From an uncultured Lachnospiraceae bacterium (GTDB lineage: Bacteria; Bacillota; Clostridia; Lachnospirales; Lachnospiraceae), in NCBI GenBank assembly GCA_902796595.1, contig CADBPM010000048.1:1-49223 (forward strand): DNA of 49,223 nt, in the 5' to 3' direction. The notes beneath the pieces were generated by a model. That model had not been told where the DNA came from. It ran no database searches and saw only the letters and a program-made list of their open reading frames with translations. This document shows positions 35,175 through 47,900 of this stretch, piece after piece; the stretch's first letter is position 1, and every line of letters begins with the position of its first letter. The position numbers were made by a program, and so were the translations under genes.

Positions 35175-35212
35175 AAAGGGTGTCCGGAGGTATTCCGGAC
35201 ACCCTTTTTATA
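35175..35212 (+). terminator. Terminator of the GH94 gene
   Basis: A perfect 14 bp stem, AAAGGGTGTCCGGA with its complement (35175-35188 and 35194-35207), and T5 follow the stop by about 36 bp. Confidence 0.92.
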
Positions 35213-35259
35213 GTAAGCAAAAAATACTTGTTCTTACTAAATTATGCTTCTTTTAAGTA

Positions 35260-35296
35260 CAAAAAGAGGACTCTCTATTAAGAGAATCCTCTTTAA
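35260..35296 (-). terminator. Terminator of tuf
   Basis: A near-perfect stem (AAAGAGGA, then one mismatch, then TCTCT, with its complement; 35263-35294) has T5 on the minus strand, about 14 bp after the tuf stop. It closes the ribosomal-protein/elongation-factor block. Confidence 0.9.
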
Positions 35297-35309
35297 ATCT
35301 TAAATAAGA

Positions 35310-36548
35310 TTATTCGATGATAGAAACAACCTTACCTGATCCTACAGTACGGCCACCTTCACGAATAGCGAAAGAAAGACCCATTTCCATAGCGATTGGG
35401 TGGATAAGATCGATAGTCATTTCGATGTTATCACCAGGCATGCACATTTCTGTGCCTTCTGGAAGATTGATTATACCAGTAACGTCTGAAGTTCTGAAAT
35501 AGAACTGTGGACGATAGTTGTTGAAGAAAGGTGTATGACGACCACCTTCATCCTTGGTAAGTACGTAAACCTGAGCTGTGAACTTCTTATGGCACTCTAC
35601 AGTGCTTGGCTTACAAAGAACTTCACCTCTCTCGATCTCGTCACGGTTAACACCACGGAGAAGAGCACCGATGTTATCACCAGCCTGAGCGTAATCAAGA
35701 CTCTTACGGAACATCTCGATACCTGTAGCTGTTGTCTTTCTATTTTCCTTAGAACCACCAACGATTTCAAGTTCGTCATTAAGACGAAGCTCACCACGCT
35801 CTACACGGCCAGTAGCAACAGTACCACGACCGGTAATTGTGAATACGTCTTCTACAGGCATAAGGAATGGCTTATCGTTATCACGAACTGGCTCTTTGAT
35901 ATAATCATCAACAGTGTCCATAAGTCTCATGATACGATCGCCCCAGTTATCATCTGGGTTCTCAGCATCAACAGGATCACCACTTGCCATCTTAGCAGGC
36001 TGTGTAGAATCCTGAAGTGCCTGGAAAGCTGAACCTCTAACGATTGGGCAGCCTTCAAAACCATATTCCTCAAGCTGTTCAGTAACTTCCATTTCTACGA
36101 GATCAAGAAGTTCTGGGTCATCGACCATATCACACTTGTTAAGGAATACTACGATATAAGGAACACCTACCTGACGAGCAAGAAGGATGTGCTCCTTTGT
36201 CTGAGCCATAACACCATCAGTAGCTGCAACAACAAGGATACCACCATCCATCTGAGCAGCACCAGTGATCATGTTCTTAACGTAATCTGCATGTCCTGGG
36301 CAGTCAACGTGTGCGTAATGTCTCTTCTCAGTCTCATACTCAACGTGAGCAGTAGAAATGGTTATACCTCTTTCTCTTTCCTCTGGAGCCTTGTCGATCT
36401 GATCGAATGCAACTGCGTCATCAATGTGAAGTCTCTCTGAGAGAACCTTTGTGATAGCAGCAGTAAGTGTAGTTTTACCATGGTCTACGTGACCAATGGT
36501 TCCAATATTTACATGTGGTTTTGTTCTTTCGAACTTCTGCTTTGCCAT
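35310..36548 (-). CDS. tuf: Elongation factor Tu
   Basis: EF-Tu delivers aminoacyl-tRNA to the ribosome as a GTPase. G1 GHVDHGKT (19-26), the switch II region [13 protein letters not shown], and NKCD (137-140) are intact, and domains 2 and 3 are complete. At 412 aa it is about 12-18 residues longer than the usual 394-400. The extra length is an acidic insertion at about residues 181-200, right after the GSAFQAL (usually GSALKAL) G5 loop. Thermus and cyanobacterial EF-Tu also vary in length at this site. It is the last gene of the block and has its own strong promoter, so it can be expressed apart from fusA. Confidence 0.96.
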   Translation of the reverse strand: MAKQKFERTKPHVNIGTIGHVDHGKTTLTAAITKVLSERLHIDDAVAFDQIDKAPEERERGITISTAHVEYETEKRHYAHVDCPGHADYVKNMITGAAQMDGGILVVAATDGVMAQTKEHILLARQVGVPYIVVFLNKCDMVDDPELLDLVEMEVTEQLEEYGFEGCPIVRGSAFQALQDSTQPAKMASGDPVDAENPDDNWGDRIMRLMDTVDDYIKEPVRDNDKPFLMPVEDVFTITGRGTVATGRVERGELRLNDELEIVGGSKENRKTTATGIEMFRKSLDYAQAGDNIGALLRGVNRDEIERGEVLCKPSTVECHKKFTAQVYVLTKDEGGRHTPFFNNYRPQFYFRTSDVTGIINLPEGTEMCMPGDNIEMTIDLIHPIAMEMGLSFAIREGGRTVGSGKVVSIIE

Positions 36549-36597
36549 GTTAATATCCTCCTAAAAAATTGTTCTTTTCAGAACACCAACTGTTCTA

Positions 36598-36626
36598 ATT
36601 ATATTGCAAAACGTGGATATTTGCAA
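36598..36626 (-). promoter_or_regulatory. Sigma-A promoter of tuf
   Basis: On the minus strand TTGCAA (36621-36626) is followed after 17 bp by a perfect TATAAT (36598-36603), about 50 bp before the tuf ATG. Confidence 0.75.
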
Positions 36627-36642
36627 GCTAATTCTAATTATT

Positions 36643-36702
36643 GTCGGTGGCAAAAGTATCTGCCACCGACTTAATGATATGCGGCCGGCACATATCATGT
36701 GC
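36643..36702 (-). other. Hairpins in the fusA-tuf gap
   Basis: A perfect 10 bp stem GTCGGTGGCA/TGCCACCGAC (36643-36652 with 36661-36670) follows fusA. A second, GC-rich segment has mutually exclusive stems GATATG/CATATC (36676-36696) and GCACAT/ATGTGC (36688-36702). None has a U-tract. They may process or stabilise the fusA transcript end. Confidence 0.5.
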
Positions 36703-36726
36703 TCTATGCCACTATTATCACTTTAA

Positions 36727-38865
36727 TTACTTCTTATTCTTTGCAAGTTCCTCAGCTCTTGCTGAAAGAACCTTCTCCTGAACGTTCTTAGGAACTGCTT
36801 CATAATGATCAAAGAACATTGAGTAGTTACCACGACCCTGAGTCTTGGAACGGAGGTCGGTTGCATAACCGAACATCTCTGCAAGTGGCACCATAGCCTT
36901 TACAAGCTTGCCGTTACCAACATCTTCCATACCCTCTACACGGCCACGACGTGAGTTAACATCGCCGATAACATCGCCCATGTATTCTTCAGGCATAGTA
37001 ACTTCTACCTTCATGATAGGTTCGATAAGTACAGACTTACCCTTCTGCATAGCATCCTTCATAGCCATAGAACCAGCGATGTGGAATGCCATTTCTGAAG
37101 AATCGACTTCATGATATGAACCATCATAAACGTTAGCGTGAACACCCATTACAGGATATCCGCCAAGGATACCAGCATGAGCTGCTTCTTCGATACCATC
37201 GAAGATAGGCTGGATATATTCCTTAGGAATATTACCACCAACTACAGTAGATTCACATGTAACTGTCTCCTCACCGTTGTAATCAAGAGGTGAAAACTTA
37301 ACCTTACAGTGACCATACTGTCCACGACCACCTGACTGTCTTACGAACTTAGCTTCAACGTCACAAGGTTCTGTGATAGCTTCTCTGTATGCAACCTGAG
37401 GAGCACCAACATTAGCTTCTACGTTAAATTCACGAAGAAGACGGTCAACGATGATCTCAAGATGAAGCTCACCCATTCCGGCGATGATTGTCTGACCTGT
37501 TTCCTGATCAGTATGAGCGCGGAATGTAGGATCTTCTTCTGCAAGCTTTGCAAGAGCATCAACAAGCTTACCCTGACCTGCCTTTGTCTTAGGCTCGATA
37601 GCAAGCTCGATAACAGGATCTGGGAATTCCATTGACTCAAGGATAACAGGATGCTGCTCATCACAGAGTGTATCACCTGTTGTAGTTACCTTAAGACCTA
37701 CTGCTGCAGCGATATCACCTGAGAATACTTCCTCAAGTTCTGATCTCTTGTTAGCGTGCATCTGAAGGATACGACCAACTCTTTCCTTCTTATCCTTTGT
37801 AGAATTAAGTACATAAGAGCCTGACTTGCATGTACCACTATATACACGGATAAACGCAAGCTTTCCTACGAAAGGATCGGTCATGATCTTGAATGCAAGA
37901 GCTGAGAAAGGTTCTTCATCAGAAGACTTTCTTGTCATTTCATTGCCATCAAGATCTGTACCCTTGATATCCGGTACGTCTGTAGGTGCAGGCATATATT
38001 CGATAACGGCATCAAGAAGCTTCTGAACACCCTTATCACGATATGCTGAACCACAAAGTACAGGAATTGCTGTACCAGCAATAGTAGCCGCACGAAGAGC
38101 CTTCTTTAATGTTGGAACATCTGGCTCCTCGCCATCAAGATACATCATCATGAGTTCATCATCGAGCTCACAGATGCTCTCGATAAGCTTTGTGTGATAT
38201 TCTTCACACTGATCTTTCATATCATCAGGGATTTCCTTGATGACGATATTCTGGCCCTTATCTCCTTCGAAATAATAAGCCTCCATCTCAAAAAGATCTA
38301 CAAGACCCGCAAATGTATCCTCTTTACCGATAGGTAACTGAAGGATTATAGGGTTCTTTCCAAGTTTAGTTCTGATCTGATTAGCTGAGCCAAGGAAATC
38401 TGCTCCGATGATATCCATCTTGTTGATGAATGCCATACGAGGAACATTATACTTGTCAGCCTGGCGCCATACGTTCTCTGACTGTGGCTCAACACCGCCC
38501 TTAGCATCGAAGACACCAACAGCACCGTCAAGTACACGGAGTGAACGCTCTACTTCTACAGTAAAGTCTACGTGTCCTGGTGTATCAATAATGTTGATAC
38601 GGTTCTCAGGAGCACCAGCCTTTGGCTTACCATGATCTTCAAGAGTCCAATGGCATGTTGTAGCGGCAGATGTAATGGTAATACCTCTTTCCTGCTCCTG
38701 TTCCATCCAGTCCATGGTAGCAGTACCTTCGTGAGTATCACCTATCTTATAATTAACACCGGTATAATACAGGATACGCTCTGTAAGAGTTGTCTTACCT
38801 GCATCGATATGAGCCATAATACCGATGTTTCTGGTTCTTTCCAGTGGATATTCTCTAGTAGCCAA
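36727..38865 (-). CDS. fusA: Elongation factor G
   Basis: EF-G is the GTPase that drives translocation. G1 [17 protein letters not shown] and NKMD are intact, and domains II-V are complete (712 aa; usual about 690-705). The C-terminal region has the [18 protein letters not shown] block. The start codon is TTG (38865-38863), with AGGAGG about 8 bp upstream. The first ATG is 16 codons further in, inside the G domain, so TTG is the real start. It lies 15 bp after rpsG in the usual rpsL-rpsG-fusA order. Confidence 0.96.
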   Translation of the reverse strand: MATREYPLERTRNIGIMAHIDAGKTTLTERILYYTGVNYKIGDTHEGTATMDWMEQEQERGITITSAATTCHWTLEDHGKPKAGAPENRINIIDTPGHVDFTVEVERSLRVLDGAVGVFDAKGGVEPQSENVWRQADKYNVPRMAFINKMDIIGADFLGSANQIRTKLGKNPIILQLPIGKEDTFAGLVDLFEMEAYYFEGDKGQNIVIKEIPDDMKDQCEEYHTKLIESICELDDELMMMYLDGEEPDVPTLKKALRAATIAGTAIPVLCGSAYRDKGVQKLLDAVIEYMPAPTDVPDIKGTDLDGNEMTRKSSDEEPFSALAFKIMTDPFVGKLAFIRVYSGTCKSGSYVLNSTKDKKERVGRILQMHANKRSELEEVFSGDIAAAVGLKVTTTGDTLCDEQHPVILESMEFPDPVIELAIEPKTKAGQGKLVDALAKLAEEDPTFRAHTDQETGQTIIAGMGELHLEIIVDRLLREFNVEANVGAPQVAYREAITEPCDVEAKFVRQSGGRGQYGHCKVKFSPLDYNGEETVTCESTVVGGNIPKEYIQPIFDGIEEAAHAGILGGYPVMGVHANVYDGSYHEVDSSEMAFHIAGSMAMKDAMQKGKSVLIEPIMKVEVTMPEEYMGDVIGDVNSRRGRVEGMEDVGNGKLVKAMVPLAEMFGYATDLRSKTQGRGNYSMFFDHYEAVPKNVQEKVLSARAEELAKNKK

Positions 38866-38880
38866 AAATATTTCCTCCTA

Positions 38881-39363
<483 letters not shown>

Positions 39364-39399
39364 CTAAACAGAATACTGATCTTCAGATTCAAAGGTACT

Positions 39400-39434
39400 C
39401 ACTACCCTGCCGGGTGACCCCTCAACAGGCAGTG
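39400..39434 (-). promoter_or_regulatory. Structured leader in the rpsL-rpsG gap
   Basis: On the minus strand CACT/AGTG and CCTG/CAGG arms enclose a GGG-TCA-CCC tip. It is about 50 bp before rpsG and could be an S7-binding control site. No family match was possible here. Confidence 0.4.
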
Positions 39435-39527
39435 TTCGTGTCCGGTTGAAATCGATCTTATATATTATATAAGGGCGAAACTAATCCGGCACTTTTAATC
39501 CTTAAATCTCTAATCGTACGTGGTTAA

Positions 39528-39947
39528 TTATTTAGACTCCTTTGGTCTCTTGGCACCGTACTTACTACGAGCCTGACGTCTCTTGGCAACACCTGCTGTA
39601 TCAAGTGTACCACGAACGATGTGATATCTTGTACCTGGAAGGTCCTTAACTCTGCCTCCACGGATAAGAACAACGCTGTGTTCCTGAAGGTTGTGACCTT
39701 CACCTGGAATGTAGCTTGTTACTTCGATACCGTTTGAAAGACGCACTCTCGCAATCTTACGAAGAGCTGAATTAGGCTTCTTAGGTGTAGCAGTTCTAAC
39801 TGCTGTGCAGACACCTCTCTTCTGTGGAGAACTTGTCTCAATTGTTGTCTTTCTGAGTGAGTTAACTCCTACGTGAAGAGCAGGAGACTTTGACTTCTTT
39901 GCAGATGTCTGTCTTCCCTTTCTTACGAGCTGATTAAAAGTTGGCAT
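39528..39947 (-). CDS. rpsL: 30S ribosomal protein S12
   Basis: This 139 aa decoding-centre protein begins [13 protein letters not shown] chose ATG 39947 because GGAGGTGA lies just upstream, not the longer frame from 40001. [11 protein letters not shown] and [11 protein letters not shown] carry unmodified equivalents of Lys43 and Lys88, so no common streptomycin-resistance change is seen. It follows rpoC across a 106 bp gap with a hairpin. Confidence 0.96.
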   Translation of the reverse strand: MPTFNQLVRKGRQTSAKKSKSPALHVGVNSLRKTTIETSSPQKRGVCTAVRTATPKKPNSALRKIARVRLSNGIEVTSYIPGEGHNLQEHSVVLIRGGRVKDLPGTRYHIVRGTLDTAGVAKRRQARSKYGAKRPKESK

Positions 39948-39966
39948 TAATTTCACCTCCTGTTTC

Positions 39967-40010
39967 AAAAATAAAATAACTGTGCGTCTATACCGACACA
40001 CAGTTATTTA
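39967..40010 (-). terminator. Hairpin with T-tract between rpoC and rpsL
   Basis: A perfect 11 bp stem AAATAACTGTG/CACAGTTATTT (39974-39984 with 39999-40009) and a 14 nt loop are followed by TATTTTT on the minus strand, about 20 bp before the rpsL ribosome site. It may terminate or attenuate read-through from rpoC. Confidence 0.6.
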
Positions 40011-40053
40011 TTATAAACCTGCTTTTCTATACTGTCAAGGATTTTTTTATCGA

Positions 40054-43000
40054 TCAAGCTTCATCATCATCTGACTCAACTGTTAAAAAATCATTGGCAT
40101 CATCCTCTGCCTTATATTCAGGAAAGTCCTTGATAAGTCCATCTTCATCCGCATCGAGACTGTCATCATCTGATTCCATTCTCGTATCTGTATCAAGTTT
40201 AACTGAACGATAGTACTTCATTCCTGTACCGGCAGGAATAAGCTTACCTATTATAACATTTTCCTTGATACCATTAAGATGATCGATCTTACCCTTTATG
40301 GCAGCATCCGTAAGAACTCTGGTTGTTTCCTGGAAGGATGCAGCTGCAAGGAAGGAATCTGTAGCAAGAGAAGCCTTCGTGATACCAAGCATTACCTGCT
40401 TTCCTTCAGCTGTCTCAAATCCTTCAGCTTCGAGCTGTTCATTAAGTTCCTCGAACTCAATCTTGTCAACAAGAGTTCCCGGAAGATAATCCGTATCTCC
40501 CTGTTTTTCGATTCTTATCTTCTTCATCATCTGGTGGATGATCATTTCGATATGCTTATCTGCAATCTCAACACCCTGAAGACGATAAACTCTCTGAACT
40601 TCCTTGAGAATGTAGTTCTGAGAAGCGGCAACACCCTTTATCTTGAGAATGTCATGTGGATTGACACTACCTTCTGTAATCTCATCACCGGCTTCAAGTA
40701 CTGCACCTTCATAGATATCCGGCTTAAGTCTTGAGCCAAATGGTATAAGATAAGTCTTGCTTTCACCAGTTTCATCATCGGTTACTACAACTTCTCTCTT
40801 CTTACCTTCCTGAATTGATACCTTACCAGGTATCTCTGTGATAATTGCAAGTCCCTTAGGTTTACGAGCTTCAAAAAGCTCCTCTACTCTTGGAAGACCC
40901 TGTGTAATATCACCACCGGCAAGACCACCTGCATGGAAGGTTCTCATGGTAAGCTGTGTACCAGGTTCACCGATTGACTGGGCAGCAATTACACCGACTG
41001 CTTCACCAACCTGAACAGGCTGTCTTGTTGCCATATTTGCGCCGTAGCACTTTGCGCAGACACCAAGATGTGAACGGCAAGAAAGAACTGTACGTATCTT
41101 GACCTTTGCCTTTCTTCCCTGTTCCTGAATCTTCTTTGTTGCAACTATTCTTGCAGCTCTCTTAGGTGTGATCATCTGATCTTTTTCAACAATCACGTCT
41201 CCGTTATCATCAAGTATCCTGTCGCAGGAATATCTTCCTGTGATTCTTTCTTCAAGACTTTCGATAAGCTCATTGCCTTCATAGAAAGCCTCAACCTCGA
41301 TACCAGGAATTTCTTTCTTATTTACTGCACAATCAGTTTCTCTTATGATAAGTTCCTGAGATACATCAACCAGTCGTCTTGTAAGATAACCTGAGTTGGC
41401 AGTACGAAGAGCTGTATCTGAAAGTCCCTTTCTACCACCATGTGCAGAAATGAAGTACTCCAGTACATCCATTCCTTCACGGAAGTTTGACTTGATAGGA
41501 AGTTCGATTGTACGTCCCTGTGTATCCGCCATAAGACCACGCATACCGGCAAGCTGTTTGATCTGCTGATCAGAACCACGGGCACCGGAATGAGCCATCA
41601 TGTAGATATTATTGTAATGATCAAGATGTTCCATAAGAGCATCTCTTATCTTATCATCACAGGTATTCCATGTCTCAATTACTGCCTTATAACGCTCTTC
41701 TTCTGTAAGAAGACCTCTGCGGAAATTCTTTGTTATATCCTTTACTGTCTTTTCTGCCTGCTCAAGATATTCCTGCTTTTCCGGCGGAACTGTCATATCA
41801 GACACTGATACAGTAATACCTGAAAGTGTTGAATATTTATAACCTAATGCCTTGACTCTGTCAAGGATTTCTGCTGTCTTGGTTGCTCCAAGATTAGCCA
41901 TACATCTTTCAAAGATTCCCTTAAGTTCCTTCTTTCTTACAAGGAAATCAACTTCAAGATCAAGTGCCTTTTCCGGGTCAGTCCTGTCAACGTAACCAAG
42001 ATTCTGTGAAATCGCCTCGTTGAAAATGAAACGTCCAAGTGTAGACTTGATAACCTTGCTTATATGGTTGCCGTTTGCATCCTTGCCTTCACGTCTTACA
42101 TTTATCTCAGCCTGAAGTGTAATATATCCGTTTTCATAAGCAAGAATTGCTTCCTCTACGCTTGAAAAATATTTTCCTTCACCCTTGTCGCCAGGCTTTA
42201 CCATGGTAATGTAGTAAACGCCAAGTACCATATCCTGAGTAGGAACAGCAACTACTCCACCATCGGAAGGCTTAAGAAGGTTGTTTGGTGAAAGCAGAAG
42301 GAATCTGCATTCAGCCTGAGCCTCTACTGAAAGTGGAAGGTGAATAGCCATCTGGTCACCATCGAAGTCGGCATTGAATGGTGTACATGCAAGTGGATGA
42401 AGTCTTAATGCCTTACCTTCTACAAGAACCGGTTCAAATGCCTGAATACCTAGTCTGTGAAGAGTAGGCGCACGGTTCAGCATAACAGGATGATCCTGAA
42501 TTACATCTTCAAGCACATCCCATACTTCTATCTGCTGACGTTCTACCATCTTCTTGGCAGACTTTATATTATGTGCGATATTTCTTGAAACAAGTTCCTT
42601 CATAACAAATGGCTTAAAAAGCTCGATCGCCATTTCCTTAGGAACACCGCACTGATAAATCTTAAGATCTGGACCTACAACGATAACTGAACGTCCTGAA
42701 TAGTCAACACGCTTACCGAGAAGGTTCTGACGGAAACGTCCCTGCTTACCCTTAAGCATATCCGAAAGAGACTTAAGAGCACGATTGCCAGGTCCTGTAA
42801 CAGGACGGCCGCGGCGACCATTATCTATAAGTGCATCTACTGCTTCCTGAAGCATTCTCTTTTCATTACGAACGATAATATCAGGAGCTCCAAGTTCAAG
42901 AAGTCTCTTAAGACGGTTATTTCTGTTGATGATACGACGATAAAGATCATTCATATCACTTGTAGCAAAACGACCGCCATCAAGCTGTACCATAGGACGA

Positions 43001-43734
43001 AGATCCGGCGGAAGTACTGGAATAACTGTAAGTACCATCCACTCCGGCTTCTGACCAGACTGTCTGAATGCTTCTACAACATCAAGTCTCTTTATTATTC
43101 TTGCTTTCTTCTGTCCGCTAGCATCCTTTAACTCATTCTTAAGATCTACAGATTCCTTTTCAAGGTCTATCTCTCTTAAAAGTTCAAGGATAGATTCCGC
43201 GCCCATGCCTGCGCGGAACCCATTGCCATACTTTTCGTAGGCTTCTCTGTATTCTTTCTCTGAAAGAACCTGCTTATATGTAAGATCTGTTTCACCCTTG
43301 TCAAGAACTATATATGAAGCAAAGTAAAGTACCTTTTCAAGTACTCTTGGTGAAAGATCAAGGATAAGTCCCATACGGCTTGGAATACCCTTGAAATACC
43401 AAATATGTGATACAGGAGCCGCAAGTTCGATATGTCCCATACGTTCACGACGTACAGTAGCTTTTGTAACCTCAACTCCGCATCGATCACAGATAACACC
43501 CTTATAACGGATCTTCTTATACTTTCCGCAGTGACATTCCCAGTCCTTGGTTGGTCCAAAGATCTTTTCGCAGAAAAGTCCGTCTTTTTCAGGTTTAAGT
43601 GTCCTGTAGTTTATAGTCTCAGGTTTTTTTACCTCACCATGTGACCATTCTTTGATCTTTTCAGGTGATGCCAGACCGATCTTTATGGCATCATAAGTGA
43701 CCGGCTGAACATTCTCTACGCCTAATTCTGGCAT
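40054..43734 (-). CDS. rpoC: RNA polymerase subunit beta'
   Basis: This 1226 aa subunit carries the catalytic NADFDGDQM aspartates (about residue 450). The N-terminal zinc-binding segment CHCGKYK...CDRCG (about 68-90) and the later zinc Cys cluster (about 885-900) are intact. The bridge and trigger regions ([20 protein letters not shown]) are clear. The C-terminus is acidic. The length is typical of Firmicutes and there is no large insertion. It follows rpoB by 41 bp on the same transcript. Confidence 0.97.
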   Translation of the reverse strand: MPELGVENVQPVTYDAIKIGLASPEKIKEWSHGEVKKPETINYRTLKPEKDGLFCEKIFGPTKDWECHCGKYKKIRYKGVICDRCGVEVTKATVRRERMGHIELAAPVSHIWYFKGIPSRMGLILDLSPRVLEKVLYFASYIVLDKGETDLTYKQVLSEKEYREAYEKYGNGFRAGMGAESILELLREIDLEKESVDLKNELKDASGQKKARIIKRLDVVEAFRQSGQKPEWMVLTVIPVLPPDLRPMVQLDGGRFATSDMNDLYRRIINRNNRLKRLLELGAPDIIVRNEKRMLQEAVDALIDNGRRGRPVTGPGNRALKSLSDMLKGKQGRFRQNLLGKRVDYSGRSVIVVGPDLKIYQCGVPKEMAIELFKPFVMKELVSRNIAHNIKSAKKMVERQQIEVWDVLEDVIQDHPVMLNRAPTLHRLGIQAFEPVLVEGKALRLHPLACTPFNADFDGDQMAIHLPLSVEAQAECRFLLLSPNNLLKPSDGGVVAVPTQDMVLGVYYITMVKPGDKGEGKYFSSVEEAILAYENGYITLQAEINVRREGKDANGNHISKVIKSTLGRFIFNEAISQNLGYVDRTDPEKALDLEVDFLVRKKELKGIFERCMANLGATKTAEILDRVKALGYKYSTLSGITVSVSDMTVPPEKQEYLEQAEKTVKDITKNFRRGLLTEEERYKAVIETWNTCDDKIRDALMEHLDHYNNIYMMAHSGARGSDQQIKQLAGMRGLMADTQGRTIELPIKSNFREGMDVLEYFISAHGGRKGLSDTALRTANSGYLTRRLVDVSQELIIRETDCAVNKKEIPGIEVEAFYEGNELIESLEERITGRYSCDRILDDNGDVIVEKDQMITPKRAARIVATKKIQEQGRKAKVKIRTVLSCRSHLGVCAKCYGANMATRQPVQVGEAVGVIAAQSIGEPGTQLTMRTFHAGGLAGGDITQGLPRVEELFEARKPKGLAIITEIPGKVSIQEGKKREVVVTDDETGESKTYLIPFGSRLKPDIYEGAVLEAGDEITEGSVNPHDILKIKGVAASQNYILKEVQRVYRLQGVEIADKHIEMIIHQMMKKIRIEKQGDTDYLPGTLVDKIEFEELNEQLEAEGFETAEGKQVMLGITKASLATDSFLAAASFQETTRVLTDAAIKGKIDHLNGIKENVIIGKLIPAGTGMKYYRSVKLDTDTRMESDDDSLDADEDGLIKDFPEYKAEDDANDFLTVESDDDEA

Positions 43735-43775
43735 TTGTGTATCTCCCTTCTTATCAATCGTCAGGACAGTTTATA

Positions 43776-46700
43776 TCAGTTATCATCGTCAAGCGAACTC
43801 ATATCGTCGTCATCAAAGAAGCTGTCTGCTTCATCAGCATCTGCAAAGAAATTATCTTCTTCGATCGTTCCGGCTGAAACATTATCACTATCAAGCTCTT
43901 CCGGTGTACCTTTTTGGAAACCGTTGTTTCCTGCAGGATCACTGTCGAAAGTAAATGTTTCATCACTTTCAATGAGAGGTGTAAGTTCTTCGTCGCCGTA
44001 ATCTATATTCTCTGTCATCTTCACTTCGTTGCCATTTTCATCAAGTACGGTAACATCAAGTGCAAGTGACTGAAGTTCCTTTAAAAGTACCTTAAATGAT
44101 TCCGGTATACCAGGTTCACTGATATTTTCACCCTTTATAATAGCTTCGTATGTCTTGACACGACCAACAACATCATCAGACTTGACAGTAAGGATTTCCT
44201 GAAGTGTATAGGCAGCACCATAAGCCTCGAGTGCCCAAACCTCCATTTCTCCGAAACGCTGTCCACCAAACTGTGCTTTACCACCAAGTGGCTGCTGTGT
44301 AACTAATGAATATGGTCCGGTTGAACGGGCATGAATCTTATCATCTACAAGATGGTGGAGTTTGAGGTAATTCATGAAACCGATTGTTGTAGGACCGTCA
44401 AAAGGCTGACCTGTACGACCATCTCTCAAGAGAACCTTACCATCATCTGAAATAGGCACTCCATACCATTCTTTTCTTGATTCTGTGTGAGTCATGAGGT
44501 AATTCATGACTTCATCGCTCAACTGATCTTTATATTTTTCTTTAAACTCAGTAAGATCCATGTTGACATAGTCATTTGCCATCTTCATTGTGTCCTCGAT
44601 ATCTTCCTCGGTCGCACCATTAAAGATAGGTGTTGTAACCTTGAAGCCAAGAACCTGGGCAGCAAGTGAAAGATGTATCTCGAGCACCTGTCCGATGTTC
44701 ATTCGGGAAGGTACGCCGAGAGGATTAAGTACGATATCAAGAGGACGACCATTTGGAAGGAATGGCATATCCTCAACAGGAAGCACTCTTGAAACTACAC
44801 CCTTGTTACCATGACGACCTGCCATCTTATCGCCGACTTGAATCTTTCTCTTCTGAGCTATATAAACGCGAACACTTTCATTTACTCCAGGAGGAAGTTC
44901 ATCTCCATTCTCCCTTGTAAATACCTTGGCATCTACAATGATACCATACTCGCCGTGTGGTACTCTGAGTGATGTATCTCTGACTTCTCTTGCCTTCTCA
45001 CCAAAGATCGCACGAAGAAGTCTTTCTTCTGCTGTAAGCTCTGTTTCTCCCTTTGGAGTTACCTTGCCGACAAGAATATCACCGGCTCTTACTTCAGCAC
45101 CGATTCTTATTATTCCGCGTTCGTCAAGATCCTTAAGAGCATCATCGCCTACGCCAGGAACATCCCTTGTTATCTCTTCAGGTCCAAGCTTGGTATCACG
45201 TGATTCACATTCAAATTCTTCAATGTGAACCGATGTGTACATATCGTCTCTTACGAGTCTTTCTGAAATAAGAACGGCATCCTCGTAATTGTAGCCTTCC
45301 CATTCCATAAATCCTATGAGAGGATTCTTACCAAGTCCAAGCTCACCGCCTGCTGTTGAAGGGCCATCTGCTATGACCTGTCCGGCCTTTATATGGTCGT
45401 CCTTATATACTATAGGTCTCTGATTTATGCATGTTCCCTGGTTACTTCTGGCAAACTTCTGAAGTTTATATGTAACTGTCTTTTTATCATCATCATTCTT
45501 TACAACGATATGATCAGAGCACGCTGAAAGAACTGTTCCATCAGCTTCTGCTATCACGCAGACTCCTGAATCCTTTGCAACCTTCTCTTCAAGACCTGTT
45601 GAAACAACCGGTGACTCTGTAAAAAGAAGAGGAACTGCCTGACGCTGCATGTTCGATCCCATGAGAGCACGATGTGCATCATCATTCTGAAGGAAAGGAA
45701 TCATTGATGTAGCAACAGAGAATACCATTCTTGGTGAAACGTCCATAAGGTCGATACGTCTCTTGTCGTATGTGGATGTTTCCTCTCTGAAACGGCCTGA
45801 AACAGCATCATTGATGAAGTGTCCCTGTTCATCGAGAGGCTCATTTGCCTGAGCAACGATAAACTTGTCTTCTTCATCCGCTGTAAGATAAACTACATCT
45901 TCTGTAACAACAGGGTTGTTCTTATCAGTTTTATCAACCTTACGATAAGGTGCCTCTACAAAACCATACTGGTTTATCCTTGCATAGCAGGCAAGTGAGT
46001 TAATAAGACCAATGTTAGGACCCTCGGGAGTCTCAACAGGGCACATGCGTCCATAATGTGTATAATGAACGTCGCGGACTTCGAATCCGGCACGATCTCT
46101 TGAAAGACCGCCAGGTCCGAGGGCTGAAAGACGTCTCTTATGAGTAAGTTCACCAAGAGGGTTGTTCTGATCCATAAACTGCGACAGCTGTGAACTACCA
46201 AAGAATTCCTTTACTGACGCAGTTACCGGCTTGATATTTATAAGTGTCTGTGGCTGTACACTTGCAGTATCCTGAGTGGTCATTCTTTCACGGACAACTC
46301 TTTCCATACGTGAAAGACCTATACGGTACTGGTTCTGAAGAAGTTCACCTACGCAGCGGATACGTCTGTTGCCAAGGTGATCGATATCATCATCATTACC
46401 GATACCATATTCAAGATGCATATTATAATTTATAGAAGCAAATATATCTTCTCTTGTTATGTGCTTAGGGATAAGCTCATGGATATGATCCTTTATGGCA
46501 TTCTTAAGCTCATCGCTTCCTGTATCGCCAGGGAACTCATCCATAATCTCTTTAAGTACAGGATAGTAGACATCTTCTGTGACTCTTACACTTTCCTTAT
46601 CGATATCAGGATAATATGTAGCAAAGTCTACCATCATATTGGAAAGAACCTTTACATTTCTTTCGTTTGTCTGTACCCATACAAAAGGAACTGCCGCATT

Positions 46701-47669
46701 CTGGATTTCATCTGCAATAGCATCGGTAACGACTGTATCCTTTTCTGCGATAATCTCGCCTGTTTCCTCGTTCACAACATCCTCTGCAAGAGTAAATCCT
46801 GTGATTCTGTTGTGGAGTGCAAGCTTTTTATTGAACTTATAACGACCTACCTTGGCAAGATCATATCTCTTAGGATCGAAGAACATGCCTTCAAGAAGGC
46901 TTCTTGCGCTGTCTACTGCAAGCGGCTCACCCGGACGCAGTTTCTTATAAAGTTCAAGGAGACCATCTGTATAGTTGTCTGACGGATCCTTGCCAAAACT
47001 TGCCTCAATCTTTGGCTCCTCGCCAAACATATCGATAATTTCCTGATTGGTTCCAACTCCAAGTGCTCTGAGAAGAACGGTGATAGGAACTTTTCTGTTA
47101 CGATCGACACGAACATAGAATACATCATTCGAATCTGTTTCATATTCAAGCCATGCTCCACGGTTAGGAATAACCTGGGATGAGAAGAGTTTCTTACCGA
47201 TCTTATCATTTGATATAGTAAAATATATACCAGGGGAACGTACAAGCTGACTGACTATTACACGTTCAGCACCATTGATGACAAAGGTACCATTATCTGT
47301 CATGAGAGGAAGATCTCCCATGAAAATGTCCTTTTCAATGATCTCGCCGTTCTCTTTGTTCTGAAGCCTAACTTTAACTTTTAAAGGAGCCGCAAATGTT
47401 GCATCACGCTCCTTACATTCTTCTATTGAATACTTATATTCATCTTTCAGGAGTTCATATCCTACAAATTCCAGTGAAAGATGACCTGAGAAATCTTCAA
47501 TAGGAGAAATGTCGTCAAATACTTCTTTTAATCCTTCTTCAAGAAACCAGTCATAGGAATCTTTCTGAACTTCAATAAGATTAGGCATATCCAGGACTTC
47601 ATCCTGTTTAGCATAATTCATCCTTATTCCTGTTCCGGCTTTGATCGGGCGTATAGTGTTCTTGTTCAT
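43776..47669 (-). CDS. rpoB: RNA polymerase subunit beta
   Basis: This 1297 aa subunit forms half of the active site. The rifampicin-binding segment [14 protein letters not shown] through [14 protein letters not shown] is wild-type at the positions equivalent to D516, H526 and S531, so no common rifampicin-resistance change is seen. [17 protein letters not shown] and the C-terminal [16 protein letters not shown] are clear. The last 60 residues are strongly acidic ([12 protein letters not shown]), longer than in many homologues. It heads the rpoB-rpoC-rpsL-rpsG-fusA-tuf block, with two tandem promoters. Confidence 0.97.
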   Translation of the reverse strand: MNKNTIRPIKAGTGIRMNYAKQDEVLDMPNLIEVQKDSYDWFLEEGLKEVFDDISPIEDFSGHLSLEFVGYELLKDEYKYSIEECKERDATFAAPLKVKVRLQNKENGEIIEKDIFMGDLPLMTDNGTFVINGAERVIVSQLVRSPGIYFTISNDKIGKKLFSSQVIPNRGAWLEYETDSNDVFYVRVDRNRKVPITVLLRALGVGTNQEIIDMFGEEPKIEASFGKDPSDNYTDGLLELYKKLRPGEPLAVDSARSLLEGMFFDPKRYDLAKVGRYKFNKKLALHNRITGFTLAEDVVNEETGEIIAEKDTVVTDAIADEIQNAAVPFVWVQTNERNVKVLSNMMVDFATYYPDIDKESVRVTEDVYYPVLKEIMDEFPGDTGSDELKNAIKDHIHELIPKHITREDIFASINYNMHLEYGIGNDDDIDHLGNRRIRCVGELLQNQYRIGLSRMERVVRERMTTQDTASVQPQTLINIKPVTASVKEFFGSSQLSQFMDQNNPLGELTHKRRLSALGPGGLSRDRAGFEVRDVHYTHYGRMCPVETPEGPNIGLINSLACYARINQYGFVEAPYRKVDKTDKNNPVVTEDVVYLTADEEDKFIVAQANEPLDEQGHFINDAVSGRFREETSTYDKRRIDLMDVSPRMVFSVATSMIPFLQNDDAHRALMGSNMQRQAVPLLFTESPVVSTGLEEKVAKDSGVCVIAEADGTVLSACSDHIVVKNDDDKKTVTYKLQKFARSNQGTCINQRPIVYKDDHIKAGQVIADGPSTAGGELGLGKNPLIGFMEWEGYNYEDAVLISERLVRDDMYTSVHIEEFECESRDTKLGPEEITRDVPGVGDDALKDLDERGIIRIGAEVRAGDILVGKVTPKGETELTAEERLLRAIFGEKAREVRDTSLRVPHGEYGIIVDAKVFTRENGDELPPGVNESVRVYIAQKRKIQVGDKMAGRHGNKGVVSRVLPVEDMPFLPNGRPLDIVLNPLGVPSRMNIGQVLEIHLSLAAQVLGFKVTTPIFNGATEEDIEDTMKMANDYVNMDLTEFKEKYKDQLSDEVMNYLMTHTESRKEWYGVPISDDGKVLLRDGRTGQPFDGPTTIGFMNYLKLHHLVDDKIHARSTGPYSLVTQQPLGGKAQFGGQRFGEMEVWALEAYGAAYTLQEILTVKSDDVVGRVKTYEAIIKGENISEPGIPESFKVLLKELQSLALDVTVLDENGNEVKMTENIDYGDEELTPLIESDETFTFDSDPAGNNGFQKGTPEELDSDNVSAGTIEEDNFFADADEADSFFDDDDMSSLDDDN

Positions 47670-47746
47670 TGACGTTTTACCCCTTGTACTGCTGATTAAA
47701 AAGTTTCGTTGAAAGACTTTGCAAATTGCATTTTTTGTGGTATAAT

Positions 47747-47817
47747 ATTATATGAACGAGCAAAGTAAACCACAATAGTGCAACTTATATAATACCACTA
47801 TTTTTTCAACTTGTCAA
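47747..47817 (-). promoter_or_regulatory. Tandem sigma-A promoters of rpoB
   Basis: On the minus strand the upstream promoter is TTGACA (47812-47817), 17 bp, TATTAT (47789-47794). The downstream promoter is TTGTGG (47770-47775), 17 bp, TATAAT (47747-47752). The leader is 80-120 bp. Confidence 0.75.
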
Positions 47818-47821
47818 CACT

Positions 47822-47864
47822 ATAAAAGCCCTGTCTGTATTTCATTACAGACAGGGCTTTTTTA
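47822..47864. terminator. Bidirectional-type terminator after the HD-GYP gene
   Basis: A perfect 16 bp stem AAAAGCCCTGTCTGTA with its complement (47824-47839 and 47846-47861) has T-tracts on both strands. It ends the HD-GYP transcript just before the rpoB promoters. Confidence 0.92.
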
Positions 47865-47900
47865 ATTATATATACTGCATTCAAGAGCTAACCGACCATT

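Noticed and set aside
46377..46982. Long plus-strand ORF inside rpoB (201 aa)
   Set aside because: It is antisense to a highly conserved gene, has Cys/Ile/Tyr-rich shadow composition, and lacks a ribosome site.
47719..47806. Small plus-strand RNA upstream of rpoB (TTGCAA-16-TATAAT and a CACTATT hairpin with T6)
   Set aside because: The hairpin overlaps the rpoB promoter elements and is only 7 bp with a 15 nt loop; chance overlap is more likely.
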